Below are positions 55,389 to 64,000 of a stretch of 64,000 nucleotides of DNA, piece after piece. This DNA is from Thinopyrum elongatum (Eukaryota; Streptophyta; Magnoliopsida; Poales; Poaceae). Positions within the stretch are counted from its first letter, which is position 1; every line of letters starts with the position of its first letter. Position numbers and translations under genes: made by a program. The stretch is from positions 191,168,423-191,232,422 of the forward strand of contig CM022298.1 of the NCBI GenBank assembly GCA_011799875.1. Reading direction: 5' to 3'. The notes under the pieces were generated by a model that worked only from the letters and a program-made list of their open reading frames with translations, searched no databases and had not been told where the DNA came from.

Positions 55389-56687
55389 TAATGAGTGGGG
55401 CTATACATGCCCCGGAGTCTCCCGGTGCGCTGTTTCGTGGCCTCGCGGGAGCTCTCGCCCACGCCCCAGTGGAAGTCCCATGCTCTGCGCTGGCGGAAAT
55501 GGTCGAACAATGACTATGCCCACGCCCAAGTGGAGGCCCCATGCTCCGCGCTAGTAGGAAGACTAGTATAGGCACCGGACTCGGCAGTTTTTCATCCTCT
55601 CTTGTAATCGAATTTGCAATTTCTTGGAATGAAGTTTGAAGTTTTCAGATCTTTGTTCGAAAAGGTATCGGGATTTTCTCCTTGCAGTGTTTCGCTTATT
55701 GAATCTTGTCTTTTAAAGGGAATGGCGGCTGCCTATTGCTCCCTCCCACGCGTCCCACGAGCGGGGGCTGGGCACGGTGTTTACGCTTGGGCTAGCCGGA
55801 ATGGCGTTGAGGACCCAGGCCCCAACAGCCGCGGGTCCGCCCGTACGCACACCTCGCCAAGGCTTTGGCGCCTAAGTCCTTGCACGACGCCCTCGAGCGA
55901 GCCAACAGGAACGTGTTGCCATGACCCAGCGCACCAGCAACGACTGGCCCTCGCTCGGGGGCTCTAGGCACAGGGCCTGATGCCTGGCTGAGGCACCACA
56001 GGAAGCCCAAAACCCTCGCAAGCCCCGGGGCCTCGCAAGCCTCTCGAGCCTCCGGTGCCATCTAGCCCGTGAGGAGGAAGCCTCAACGACAAGCTTCTTC
56101 GGCTACCTCTACGCTCCAGCAGCATCATCGCTAGAACAGGAAGTGTACATAGGATCAGAAGCTCCAGAGAAGCGCGCCCCCGCGTCGCAGGAACCCGCCA
56201 AGCTAAGTTATCCTATCCGTGCCAGGCATGAACCTTACCATTAGCGCCTTTCCTGGACTCCTGTGACTCCGTTCGGGCAGGGAACCCCCCTTCATCTATC
56301 TTTCGGAGCTGCCTGCGTGTCAAGAGGGACCTCATGAGCAGCACCTCGCGAGCTCTTACCAGGCCTCGGGTCGCTCACCTCCCGGCCTTGCACACGGCAT
56401 CACGACCTAGCATACCAGCGACGGCAGAAGCCTACCCGATGACTGGGTCCCGCCGACGCAGGGCACTAGGCTATCGTAATAACAGAAGAGGACCCGTGCT
56501 CGAACAAGAAGCGCCAATATAATTGAAGAACATGGGTTGGAAGCACTAATATAAAGGCGCGAGCGCCGCAGTTCATTACACGCCCCCGCGGGCTCTTCAT
56601 GATTTTTGGTGCAGGGAATAAAAAAGCAAAAGAGACGACCTCCTGAAGGCCGCAACTCCTAAGGCACTGGCCCCAACGTCGCAGCGC
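55389..56687. other. Element G post-pol region
   Basis: Non-coding. It contains the stretch shared with H (taataatgagtggggct) and two near-repeats of 'cccacgcccaagtggaggccc' type (55458 and 55519). Between 56050 and 56600 no feature is recognised. It is the 3' region of pol and of the convergent B3-like gene. Confidence 0.6.
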
Positions 56688-57501
56688 CTAGTCGGATTCC
56701 TCCTCCTCCTTGATCGAGGTGCGGCGACGCGGTGGCTCGTCATAGTCGTCATCGCTCGAGCTTCCCCCGGAGGAAATCCCCCTGCTGCTGGAGGTGTCGT
56801 GGCCGTCGCCAAGGGCAAGTTCACCGCCGAGGACGTCGCTGCCGCGACGACCGTCGTCGTCGCAGTGGCGGTCGCTGCCGCGGTTGTTGCCCTCCGGGCA
56901 ACACCCCAGGCGCCCGCCGTCTTCCCCGAAGATCTTAACGAAGAGCGTCGTCGCCCCGTCATACTTGAAATGGAGGGTGTGCCACCCCTTCAAGCCGCGG
57001 GCGCGGGCGAACGTCTGCCACCCACGGGCTAGGAACACGTGGCCCGCGGGGGTAACCTCGACCTGCGCCTACAAGGACCGGTTGCAGTAGCCATCGGGCT
57101 GCAGCCACAGCCCGACGGGTCGTCCGACCGGTAGCTCCTCCGTGAAGGAGCGTGGAAGCTGGATCCAGGTGCTGGGCGGACTCTCCACCCTCACCATGAA
57201 CTCATGGGCCATGTCATCCGAGTGGGCCCGCGGGCGAGGCGGCCGGGCGGCCACCACGTGCCTCCCCTTAGCCTTGGCCGCCGTGGCTCCCTCGGCCACT
57301 TCCGCGGGAGGGGTTCTTCCCACGGCTGCCGGAACCCATGCGAACCGCCAGCGAAGGGCGCCCATGCCCCCGAGATGATGCTGTGGGTGTAGCCGCGGAC
57401 TTGCGGGCACGGCCGCGCCCCCTCTTGGGCGGCGGCGACTCCGGTCCCTCCTTGGGGGATTTGCCTTTCTCCTCGGTGGTGAACCTCCTCACTGGAGCCA
57501 T
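56688..57501 (-). pseudogene. B3-like DNA-binding protein, antisense in element G
   Basis: The start MAPVRRFTTEEKGKSPKEG begins a Lys/Arg/Pro-rich region with PPKRGRGRARK (AT-hook-like). After a frameshift (about 57300-57410) comes the domain: MVRVESPPSTWIQLPRSFTE, GRPVGLWLQPDG, TAG 57069, AQVEVTPAGHVFLARGWQTF, LKGWHTLHFKYDGATTLFV and KIFGEDGGRLGCC, matching the B3 order (LP..F, W, V.L.RGW..F, L.F......V.IF). The tail is Asp/Ser/Gly-rich and ends KEEEESD. The element C homologue shares RGW.TFA.A.G, VKIFG and RLGCC. One stop and one frameshift make it a pseudogene. Confidence 0.75.
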
Positions 57502-57845
57502 GGTCTCTTCGGCAAGATGGTTGCTGCAGCGAGGATTGGAGGAGAATGGGTTAGAAGATAGAGATGGGACGGGGCTCTGCCCCCTCGCTTTCTTCTAGGC
57601 AGCTCGAGGAGGCCAACCGATGCCCCTCCACCTTCGCACAATGATAGCCTCGCAGCATGCACGTCCAGACTTTTGTCGGTCTGGGTGGTTGCTGAGGCGA
57701 CGTGGGGAAGTGGAGGCATCCGTGTCCCATCATGCGCCATGCGTCAAGCCTGGCCCGCAAGCGATTGGTGCCCGCGTCACTTCGCCCTTCACTTCTTACC
57801 TTCGCTACAAAGCCAAGCCGAGCGCGCCTTGGGCCCGGGGGCTAC
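57502..57845. other. Upstream region of the G antisense gene and polypurine tract
   Basis: It shares its LTR-proximal half with element H. The polypurine tract gccttgggcccgggggctac ends at 57845. A minus-strand TATA box is not evident. Confidence 0.65.
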
Positions 57846-58720
57846 TGTGGGCGTTTCAGGATCGGGGGTACCCAGACCTGCCTGCCTACGGCCCAACACG
57901 TGGCCCATCGACAGCCCGGTATGGCCCGGCTTCAAGGCTCTGCGGGCAAGACCCTTGCGAGGGCCCCCCGGCCTCGCGAGGCGAGTGACGCCAAGACCTC
58001 CCGAGGGGCGGCTTCCCGAGCCTGCCTTCCGAGGAGCGGAGATCTCTATGCAGGTACCCCGCCTCACGAGGCTTGCGATGACGTGAGCCATGATGGCCAA
58101 GGCTAGGCGGGTGCCAGTGGGCGCAGAGGAGGACAGTTTCCTCTTTGGTGCCAAGGAGGCAAGGACCAGCGCGGGTTCCCGAGGGATCCCCTAAAGGTTT
58201 CCATTCTGGTGCAACGAGACCAAGACCACGAGCTCGGCAGGACGAATGTCATCACCGAGCCCACCATTGCGTCATGGCCAGAAGATTTGCAGGCGAAGAC
58301 CAGCTTTCGTCAGGATAAGATGTACCTCTTGTCCCCTTTCAAATTGGCCGCTATGGTATTCCTTCCCGCCTAAGTTATGAGCGAAGAGAAACGGGCCTAG
58401 TATAAATTTAGGCTAGTCTCCACCGTAGAAGGGGGATCGATACATTCTCATCCTCTGAGCCCTCGCGATGCTGCTCACCCACTGTACTAGTTCATCCTCA
58501 TCCTCCTTGTGAGGCCAATCCACCACAAAGTAGGAGTAGGGTTTTACAAGGCAAGGTGGCCCGAACCTGGGTAAACTGTTGTGTCCCCTCTTTCCCCGCT
58601 CGCACGAACTCGACGAGGCCAAGCCATGGAGCAATGAGCTTGAGGCTGCGGCTAGGTTAGATCTTCGTACACGCCCCAGAGTTTGAACCTTGTTGGGTCC
58701 GCGGACACCCGATTCTGATA
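57846..58720 (+). repeat. 3' LTR of element G
   Basis: This 875-bp LTR (tgtgggcgtttcaggatcg to cccgattctgata) has TATA at 58401 and the module taggagtagggttttac...gaacctgggtaaac at 58528-58575. The gtcta duplication follows at 58721. Confidence 0.94.
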
Positions 58721-59027
58721 GTCTACCTAACTATATAATGCGTGCCGGGTAGGTTGTGGGAGTAAACCCCAGGCCCAAGTCGCAATCCAAAAGAATTGGA
58801 AACGGGTCAGTAATTAACGCGTCCGTTAAATATTAATTAATGACTCGTTAATTTTTCCCGAGCAGCAAAAATATAGACAACATGCATAGCTCTATCCTTG
58901 GCTCGGCTCATTCCTGCACCCCGCAGCGCGTCATGACGAGGCGTGGCATGGCGAGGCGAGCGAGGAGGAGGAGTGCACGTGTAGGTCTCCTCATGTCATG
59001 CTCATACAAGTGGTAGAAGAGCTCACC

Positions 59028-59036
59028 TTATAAAGA
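59028..59036 (-). promoter_or_regulatory. TATA box candidate of the K/L LTR
   Basis: The minus strand reads CTCTTTATAAGGTGAG, about 150 bp into the LTR and just downstream of a perfect 11-bp palindrome. A second candidate at 58731-58738 lies next to the G insertion. Confidence 0.5.
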
Positions 59037-59062
59037 GGTGCAAGTCTCACTCAACTTCCGGG

Positions 59063-59085
59063 GTGGGACTAAACTTTAGTCCCAC
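59063..59085. repeat. Perfect 11-bp-arm palindrome
   Basis: The arms gtgggactaaa and tttagtcccac are separated by one base. The palindrome lies in the LTR upstream of the TATA candidate at 59036 and may be a protein-binding site or a hairpin. Confidence 0.9.
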
Positions 59086-59190
59086 TCACACCACTCACAA
59101 GCTATGCATGAATGGGCCAAGAGAATTTCAGAATTTTAGTTGGGCTTTGGGCCAAAGGCCTACTAACAAATTCCAACAATCCCCCACAAA

Positions 59191-59689
59191 GTCTCATTGG
59201 AAAATCTCATCATTTAGTTCCAAAACATTGTTTATATACCGGTGCTTAGCGGAGACTGTAAAGTTGAACTTCCACTTATCGGTTTATGCTAGACTAGATC
59301 ACAACTTGAATAGTGGACTATGCCCTGAACTACAAGTTTTCTGCGAGACCAGTTTCACATAAATTCTTGACCGATACTGGGCTGCCGCAAGGCTTCCCGC
59401 GGGTGGAGCGTATACGTCATACTCCAGGGCCTTTCATGAATTTATTAGAGAACACCCAATTCTCACAGACTGCGACGTTAACAGTCAAATTCATATAGGT
59501 GTGTTCCTTAGGAGATGCTCTGCAGGACAGCATCTCTGCTTACTCAAATAAGCCACTTGGAACACATTAAGATAACTATCAACCTGCCATGCAGATCAAG
59601 AGAGTATTGCTTCTTCACGGAGTGGGATAATTAGAATAGGGATACTCTTCTCCCAGCTGAACAACAGCTTGTCTCCCACTTCTACTTCA
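59191..59689. other. Copia L 3' untranslated region
   Basis: AT-rich; no frame is supported. It lies between the polypurine tract and the end of pol. Confidence 0.6.
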
Positions 59690-61208
59690 CGGGATCTCCG
59701 ATCACATAGAGTGGGTTACCACTGTGGACAACTCATGCGGTGGGTCTCAAACCCATCTACATTAATGCATTATCTATCACATTACGTGATAAACTGTTTG
59801 TGAAGGGATATGCCAAGTTTTTTTATGTCTGGATATAATCCAACGTAATAACTTTGGAGTTCCTCAATTTTCTGACAGATTTTAGTCTCCTCTTCACATG
59901 TCTTGAGGACTTAATATTATCCTCAGAACTGTTTATCTTGACGATCACAGCTTGATTATCACAGTTCATCAGGATAGGGGGTATTGGTTTTTCAACGATA
60001 GGTAAGTCCATCAAGAGCTCACGAAGCCACTCTGCTTCAATAGTGGCAGTGTCTAACGCTGTGAGTTCTGCTTCCATAGTTGACCTCGTTAAGATGGTCT
60101 GCTTGCAAGACTTCCAGGAAACAGCGCCACCACCAAGTGTAAAAACATAACCACTTGTGACCTTAATCTCATGAGCATCAGATATCCAGTTTGAGTCACT
60201 ATAACCCTCCAGTACCCTTGGATACTCAGTGTAGTGAATCCCATAGCTCGCAGTGCCTTTCAAATAGCGCATAACTCTCTCAAGCGCATGCCAATGATCA
60301 TCTCCCGGTTTTGACACAAACCGACTCAGTTTGCTCACAGCAAAAGAGATGTCAGGCCTCGTGGCACTCGCCAAATACATAAGCGAGCTAATAATCTGAG
60401 AATACCTCAGTTGATTTCTAGTGATCCGTTGATTCTTATGAAGCAACACACTAGAATCATATGGAGTTGGCGAAGGCTTGTAGTCGCTATACCCAAAGCG
60501 ACTCGAAACCTTTTCCACATAGTGAGATTGAAGCAGTGTAATCCCACCATTCTCATCTCTCAACAGCTTGATGTTTAAGATAAGATCAGCTACTCCTAGC
60601 TCCTTCATCTCAAAACAACGAGATAAGAAATCCTTAACCTCCTTGATTAAATCAAGTTTGGTTCCAAAGATCAGTATGTCATCGACATACATACAAAGAA
60701 TAACTCCTTCGCCCCCACCATGGCGGTAGTACTCACACTTGTCACCATCGTGTACTACAAAGACTTCAGCAGTTAATGTTCTTTCAAACTTCTCATGCCA
60801 CTCCTTAGGAGCTTGTTTAAGGAAAAATAAAGACTTTAATAACTTGCACACCTTTCCTTCATGACCATGTACTACAAAACCATCTGGCTGACCCATGTAA
60901 ATTTCCTCCTTCAACTCTCGATTGAGGAAAGCCGTCTTAATGTCCATTTGATGAACGAGTAGACCATGTGAGGCAGCCGGTGATAGCAACTCCCGAATAG
61001 TGGTCAATCTAGCCATGGGTGAGTAAGTATCAAAGAAGTCTTCACCTTCTTTCTGCGTATAACCCTTAGCCACAAGCTGTGCCTTGTACTTTTCAATCGT
61101 ACCATCAGGTCTAAGCTTCTTCTTGAACACCCACTTGCATCCTACAAGTTTGCACCCATAAGGATGGTCAGTGATCTCCCAGGTTCTGTTAGCTAAGATG
61201 GAATCCAT
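59690..61208 (-). pseudogene. Copia L reverse transcriptase and RNase H
   Basis: A 461-codon open frame starts [18 protein letters not shown]. Reverse transcriptase: [45 protein letters not shown] and catalytic MYVDD (residues 173-177). RNase [30 protein letters not shown] and CDNQAVI, ending LDYIQT and a TAA. The frame then carries KNLAYPFT...LSRNVIDNA with further stops to about 59690, the usual copia pol end. Changes such as SLFFLKQAP for SLYGLKQAP show decay, but the catalytic acids are present. The K homologue is at 8590-9420. Confidence 0.93.
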
Positions 61209-62518
61209 CTCGGTACGAACAGCTTCCTTCCAGTATTCAGCATCAGGAGATGCATAGGCTTATGAAATAGTCCTGGGTGTGTCATCTATGAGGTACACAA
61301 TGAAATCATCACCAAAGGACTTTGCAGTCCTCTGTCTCTTACTCCTTACAGGAGTTTCATTGTCATACTCCATAGGATTCTTAATGTGTTCCATCGCAAT
61401 GATGGGTTCAGGAATTACAGCTAATTCCTGACTAGATGGAGTAGGTATCTCCTGATTTGATGAACTCGACATATCCTTCATAGGAAATATGTCCTGAAAG
61501 AAAGTCGCATCATTCGACTCCATAATCGTACCAACATGCATGTCAGATACCTCAGATTTTATTATAAAAAATCTATAGCCAATGCTATGAAAAGCATAGC
61601 CCAGAAGAACACAATCCATGGTTTTGGGTCCAAGCTTGCGCTTCTTGGGAATTGGTATACTGACTTTCGCCAAACAACCCCAAGTACGTAGGTAAGAGAG
61701 TTTCAACCTTTTCCTTTCCCATTCCTCAGACGGAGTCATGGTCTTATGCTTTGTGGGAACTCGGTTTAGGACATGAAACACAGTCATTAGCGCCTCCCCC
61801 ACCATTCCTTGGAAAGAGCCGATGTGTCTAACATGGCGTTAACCAAATCAGTTAGAGTTTGGTTCTTTCTTTTGTCCACCCCATTTTGCTAAGGTGAGTA
61901 GGGAGGCATCCTCTCATCGATTATACCATGTTCTGCACAAAACAAATTGAGTTCATTAGGAAAATACTCTCCACCATGATCAGACCTTAGCCGTTTAATT
62001 TTTTGATCAAGTTGGTTCTCTGCTTCAGCTATATAAATTTTGAAGAAAGTTAAAGCCTCATCTTTTGATTTCAGAAGATACACATAACAATATCTAGTGG
62101 AGTCATCAATCAACGTCATGAAGTATCTCTTTCCACCTTTTGTCAACACACCATTCATATCACAAAGATCAGAATGTATAAGCTCTAGTGGCTCCGAGTC
62201 TCTTGCCTATGCAGTCTTATGGGACTTGCGAGGTTGCTTAGCTTGCACACATACTTGGCACTTGGAGCCTTTGACAGTAGGGATTTTCGTAATTAAATTC
62301 ATATTGGCTAGCCGCGTCATGCAACCAAAGTTAATATGACAAAGTTGTGAATGCCAAATATCAGACTCATCATCGTGGCAAACATTATTAATAACTTTAG
62401 TGCAAATATCTGACAAAGATAGGCGGAACAAGCCTCCACACTGATAGCCTTTCCCTACAAATTGTCCACACTTGGAAATTACAACTTTATTGGACTCAAA
62501 ACCCAACTTAAAACCATC
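61209..62518 (-). pseudogene. Copia L integrase, broken
   Basis: Pieces read from the right: finger HSQLCHINFGC...CQVCVQAKQPRKS (62506-62207), core MLIDD-type block (GKRYFMTLIDDSTRYCYVY, RSDHGGEYFPNELNLFC, 62158-61889), then, after frame damage at about 61806-61890 around the NG.AERK region, LNRVPTKHKTMTPSEEWERK and SEVSDMHVGTIMESNDATFF, MKDMSSSSNQEIPTPSS. The segment (61805-61260) is open. K has the same order at 41200-39990. Confidence 0.9.
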
Positions 62519-62810
62519 TCAACATAAACGGGAACCGCTGATGATATTCTTATTGATGGACGGCACATGATGAACGTTCTTTAGACGCACGATCTTCCCT
62601 GAAGGAAACTTCAGATCGACCATACCGACACCTTGAAGAATGGCATGTGATCCATTCCCCATTAGCACGGGAGAAGTCCTTGTGACCTGGTAAGAAGAAA
62701 ACATGGAGGCGTCAGCACAAACATCTACATTGGCACCGGTGTCAATTAACCAATCAGGAGATTGAAATACTGAAAGGATCGTAGGAACAATACCATACCC
62801 AGATTCCTTC
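62519..62810 (-). pseudogene. Copia L protease, truncated by element E
   Basis: The sequence has KESGYGIVPTILSVFQSPDW, the active-site line LIDTGANVDVCADASMFSS, and RLKNVHHVPSINKNIISGSR. Element E begins immediately before the Lys codon of KESGYG. Confidence 0.88.
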
Positions 62811-63710
62811 TGTCGTGGGAAACCACGGCCACCTATGGGGCCATCGGCCCCTTTTGGTTCGGCAGGGGGGCTGAACGCATTGCACAAAGAGCGGAGGTCT
62901 GTAGCGCAGCACGACAGAGAACACACGGGCAGTTTTACCCAGGTTTGGGCAGCCGCGAGGCGTAAAACCCTACTCCTGCTTTGGTGGATTGATTGTGGAT
63001 TGAGATGGAAACGCAGCGCTCTTGCCCGGCAGGGGTTGCCTCGAGGCGAGAGCAGTTACGCGCATATGAGTGTACAAAGTTCCGAACCCTTTCTCTGTTT
63101 GCCATGGCCCTCCTTTTATAGACCAAGGGGTTACCACCGTGGCAAATCTGTCATTGTGTACTGATTAGATAGCAAACAGTGCTATCATACCTAACTCTGT
63201 AGGCAGAGCAGAGTGCATTAAATGCGCCGCTTAGTGTCACATCATAGCCTGCCCGGCAAGCCTTGCAGGGCTGCTCGACCACCTTTTCGCCTGTCTGCTT
63301 GACACGTCTCTGGAGGGGTGTCATTTGGAGGTGGTTTCCTCTGGAAATGGTTGCCATGTGTTGAGTGACAGCCACTTAGTCACTTGGGGGCATCACACCG
63401 CACCAATCGATGACTTGCGTCACTGTGAGGTGGAGCGGTGAAGCCTTGGCGGGGTAGTTTGCTTTCGTAGTGCCCGACAGGCCTGCCGGGATGATCTTGA
63501 GGCTTGTCTTCGGGGCCACCTCGTCCTCACCAGGCTCGCCTGCCCGACAAGGGAGGTTTTTCCTTAGCAGTGTCTTGATCTTCTTGCCCTGCCCTTTGAT
63601 TCCTCAAAGAGCCATCTCTCCTTGCTTGATCTGGACTTGGATGTTGCAACTTTGCTCTTTTAGGCCTATGCACGGTCTGGGCAACAGACCCAGGGTTTGT
63701 TGTACCGACA
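62811..63710 (-). repeat. 3' LTR of element E
   Basis: It runs from tgtcgtgggaaaccacgg to ttgttgtaccgaca (900 bp). Minus-strand TATAAAAGGA lies at 63111-63120 and the module (minus strand, ending CCAAACCTGGGTAAAA) at 62934-62981. It has no D insertion. Confidence 0.93.
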
Positions 63711-64000
63711 GGAGCCCCCGGGCCTGGCCCGAATGCGCTGTCGGGCGTTGTCGGGGTAGGCCTTATCTAGTGCACAGGCAAGAGGGTAGCAGTTGCTTCG
63801 TACTTTGAGATCTTCTTTGCTTCTCCATTAACCCGAGCCCAGGCCAGTTTTTGGTTCTTCCGCACGTCGTGTAACGCCAATTGTGGTGGGGCCATTCTTG
63901 TAATGGCCCGTGAATGACTTTAACGCACGGGCGAGTAACTGCCAATTCACTCTTCCCACCATGCCCTTATCCCTGGCCACGTCTGCCGCATGCATTGAGT
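63711..64000. other. Interior of element E next to its LTR; no gene in view
   Basis: It begins ggagcccccgggcctggcc, the complement of the polypurine tract. By analogy with C (21256-21798) a promoter and an antisense frame should follow, but the window ends first. Confidence 0.6.

Larger units (their letters stand above)
42846..58720 (+). mobile_element. Gypsy element G with nested element H
   Basis: LTRs are 42846-43720 and 57846-58720, both 875 bp. The target duplication GTCTA lies at 42841-42845 and 58721-58725. The inside holds the primer-binding site, a shortened gag, protease, reverse transcriptase, RNase H and integrase (split by H), a post-pol region, and an antisense B3-like frame. 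It landed in the LTR shared by copia K and L. By eye its LTRs differ more than those of B or C, suggesting an older insertion. Confidence 0.95.
58721..59178 (-). repeat. LTR shared by copia K and copia L
   Basis: On the minus strand it begins TGTTGGAATTTGTTAGTAGG at 59178, directly after the polypurine tract of L. It runs toward 58721, and beyond gypsy G it continues at 42845 into the leader of K. One LTR thus serves as the 3' LTR of L and the 5' LTR of K. TATA candidates on this strand are TTTATAAGG (59028-59036) and TTATATAG (58731-58738). Confidence 0.72.
59179..62810 (-). mobile_element. Copia element L, truncated by gypsy E
   Basis: From left to right (3' to 5' in the element) come the polypurine tract (TTTGTGGGGGAT on the minus strand, 59179-59190), a 3' untranslated stretch, reverse transcriptase/RNase H, integrase and part of the protease. 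It is the same family as K and is joined to it through one LTR. Element E enters the protease region at 62811, just upstream of the active site. Confidence 0.88.
62811..64000 (-). mobile_element. Gypsy element E (C family), 3' LTR and adjoining interior
   Basis: An LTR (62811-63710) like that of element C is followed by interior (63711-64000) matching C's region next to its 3' LTR (gcccccgggcctg, gggcgttgtcggggtagg, gtgcacaggca). So E is a minus-strand member of the C family that continues beyond the window. Its coding part is not in view. Confidence 0.9.

Noticed and set aside
1..64000. Host genes, rRNA genes or functional tRNA genes
   Set aside because: Apart from the GRF gene inside the CACTA, every recognisable domain belongs to a transposable element; no rRNA similarity was noticed.

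Overview
The window is transposable-element DNA from a large grass genome, most likely a Triticeae species (wheat, Aegilops, rye or barley). The reasons are the CACTA terminus, the style of the Ty3-gypsy and Ty1-copia LTRs, and the depth of nesting. I see no convincing free-standing host gene. Families are assigned from motifs read by eye, and family names from memory are avoided or hedged. For reference I label the elements CACTA and A, B, C, D, E, G, H, I, K, L.

Layout. Positions 1-6855 are the right part of a CACTA DNA transposon, with a broken TNP2-type transposase, a convergent GRF zinc-finger gene, long direct repeats, a subterminal repeat array and a terminal TAGTG. The CACTA sits in an antisense reading frame of gypsy element A (6856-8589), whose LTR abuts copia element K. 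K runs on the minus strand in pieces (8590-9420, 39696-42845, 58721-59178). Inside K lies I, a SIRE-like copia relative with no visible polymerase (9421-39695). Inside the gag of I lies gypsy B (10025-31317; target-site duplication ATGAT). Inside B's 3' LTR lies gypsy C (19319-31027; TATAA), and inside C's left LTR lies solo LTR D (19748-20757; CACCG). In the LTR shared by K and L lies gypsy G (42846-58720; GTCTA), and inside the integrase of G lies its polymerase-less relative H (47607-54831; ACGCG/ATGCG). The window closes with copia L (59179-62810), interrupted by gypsy E (62811 onward), which belongs to the same family as C.

The main result concerns the gypsy elements. Five of them (A, B, C, G, H) carry a gene-like reading frame in the same slot, just inside the 3' LTR and antisense to gag-pol. 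Two unrelated cargo types occupy the slot. A, B and H carry a long protein with a 'putative gypsy-type transposon' N-terminus (PF04195-like); in B and H, where it can be followed, it has introns and a coiled-coil C-terminus. C and G carry a short protein with a B3-like DNA-binding domain and a serine/acid-rich tail. In A, B and C a TATA box lies on the antisense strand upstream of this frame. G and H share LTR type, primer-binding site, post-pol region and polypurine tract, but carry different cargo.

None of the retroelement frames is intact. The premature stops are strongly biased to TAG, usually where a family member should have glutamine, as expected from C-to-T decay of methylated CAG (CHG) sites. 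The only frames that look close to functional are the antisense frame of H and the GRF gene.
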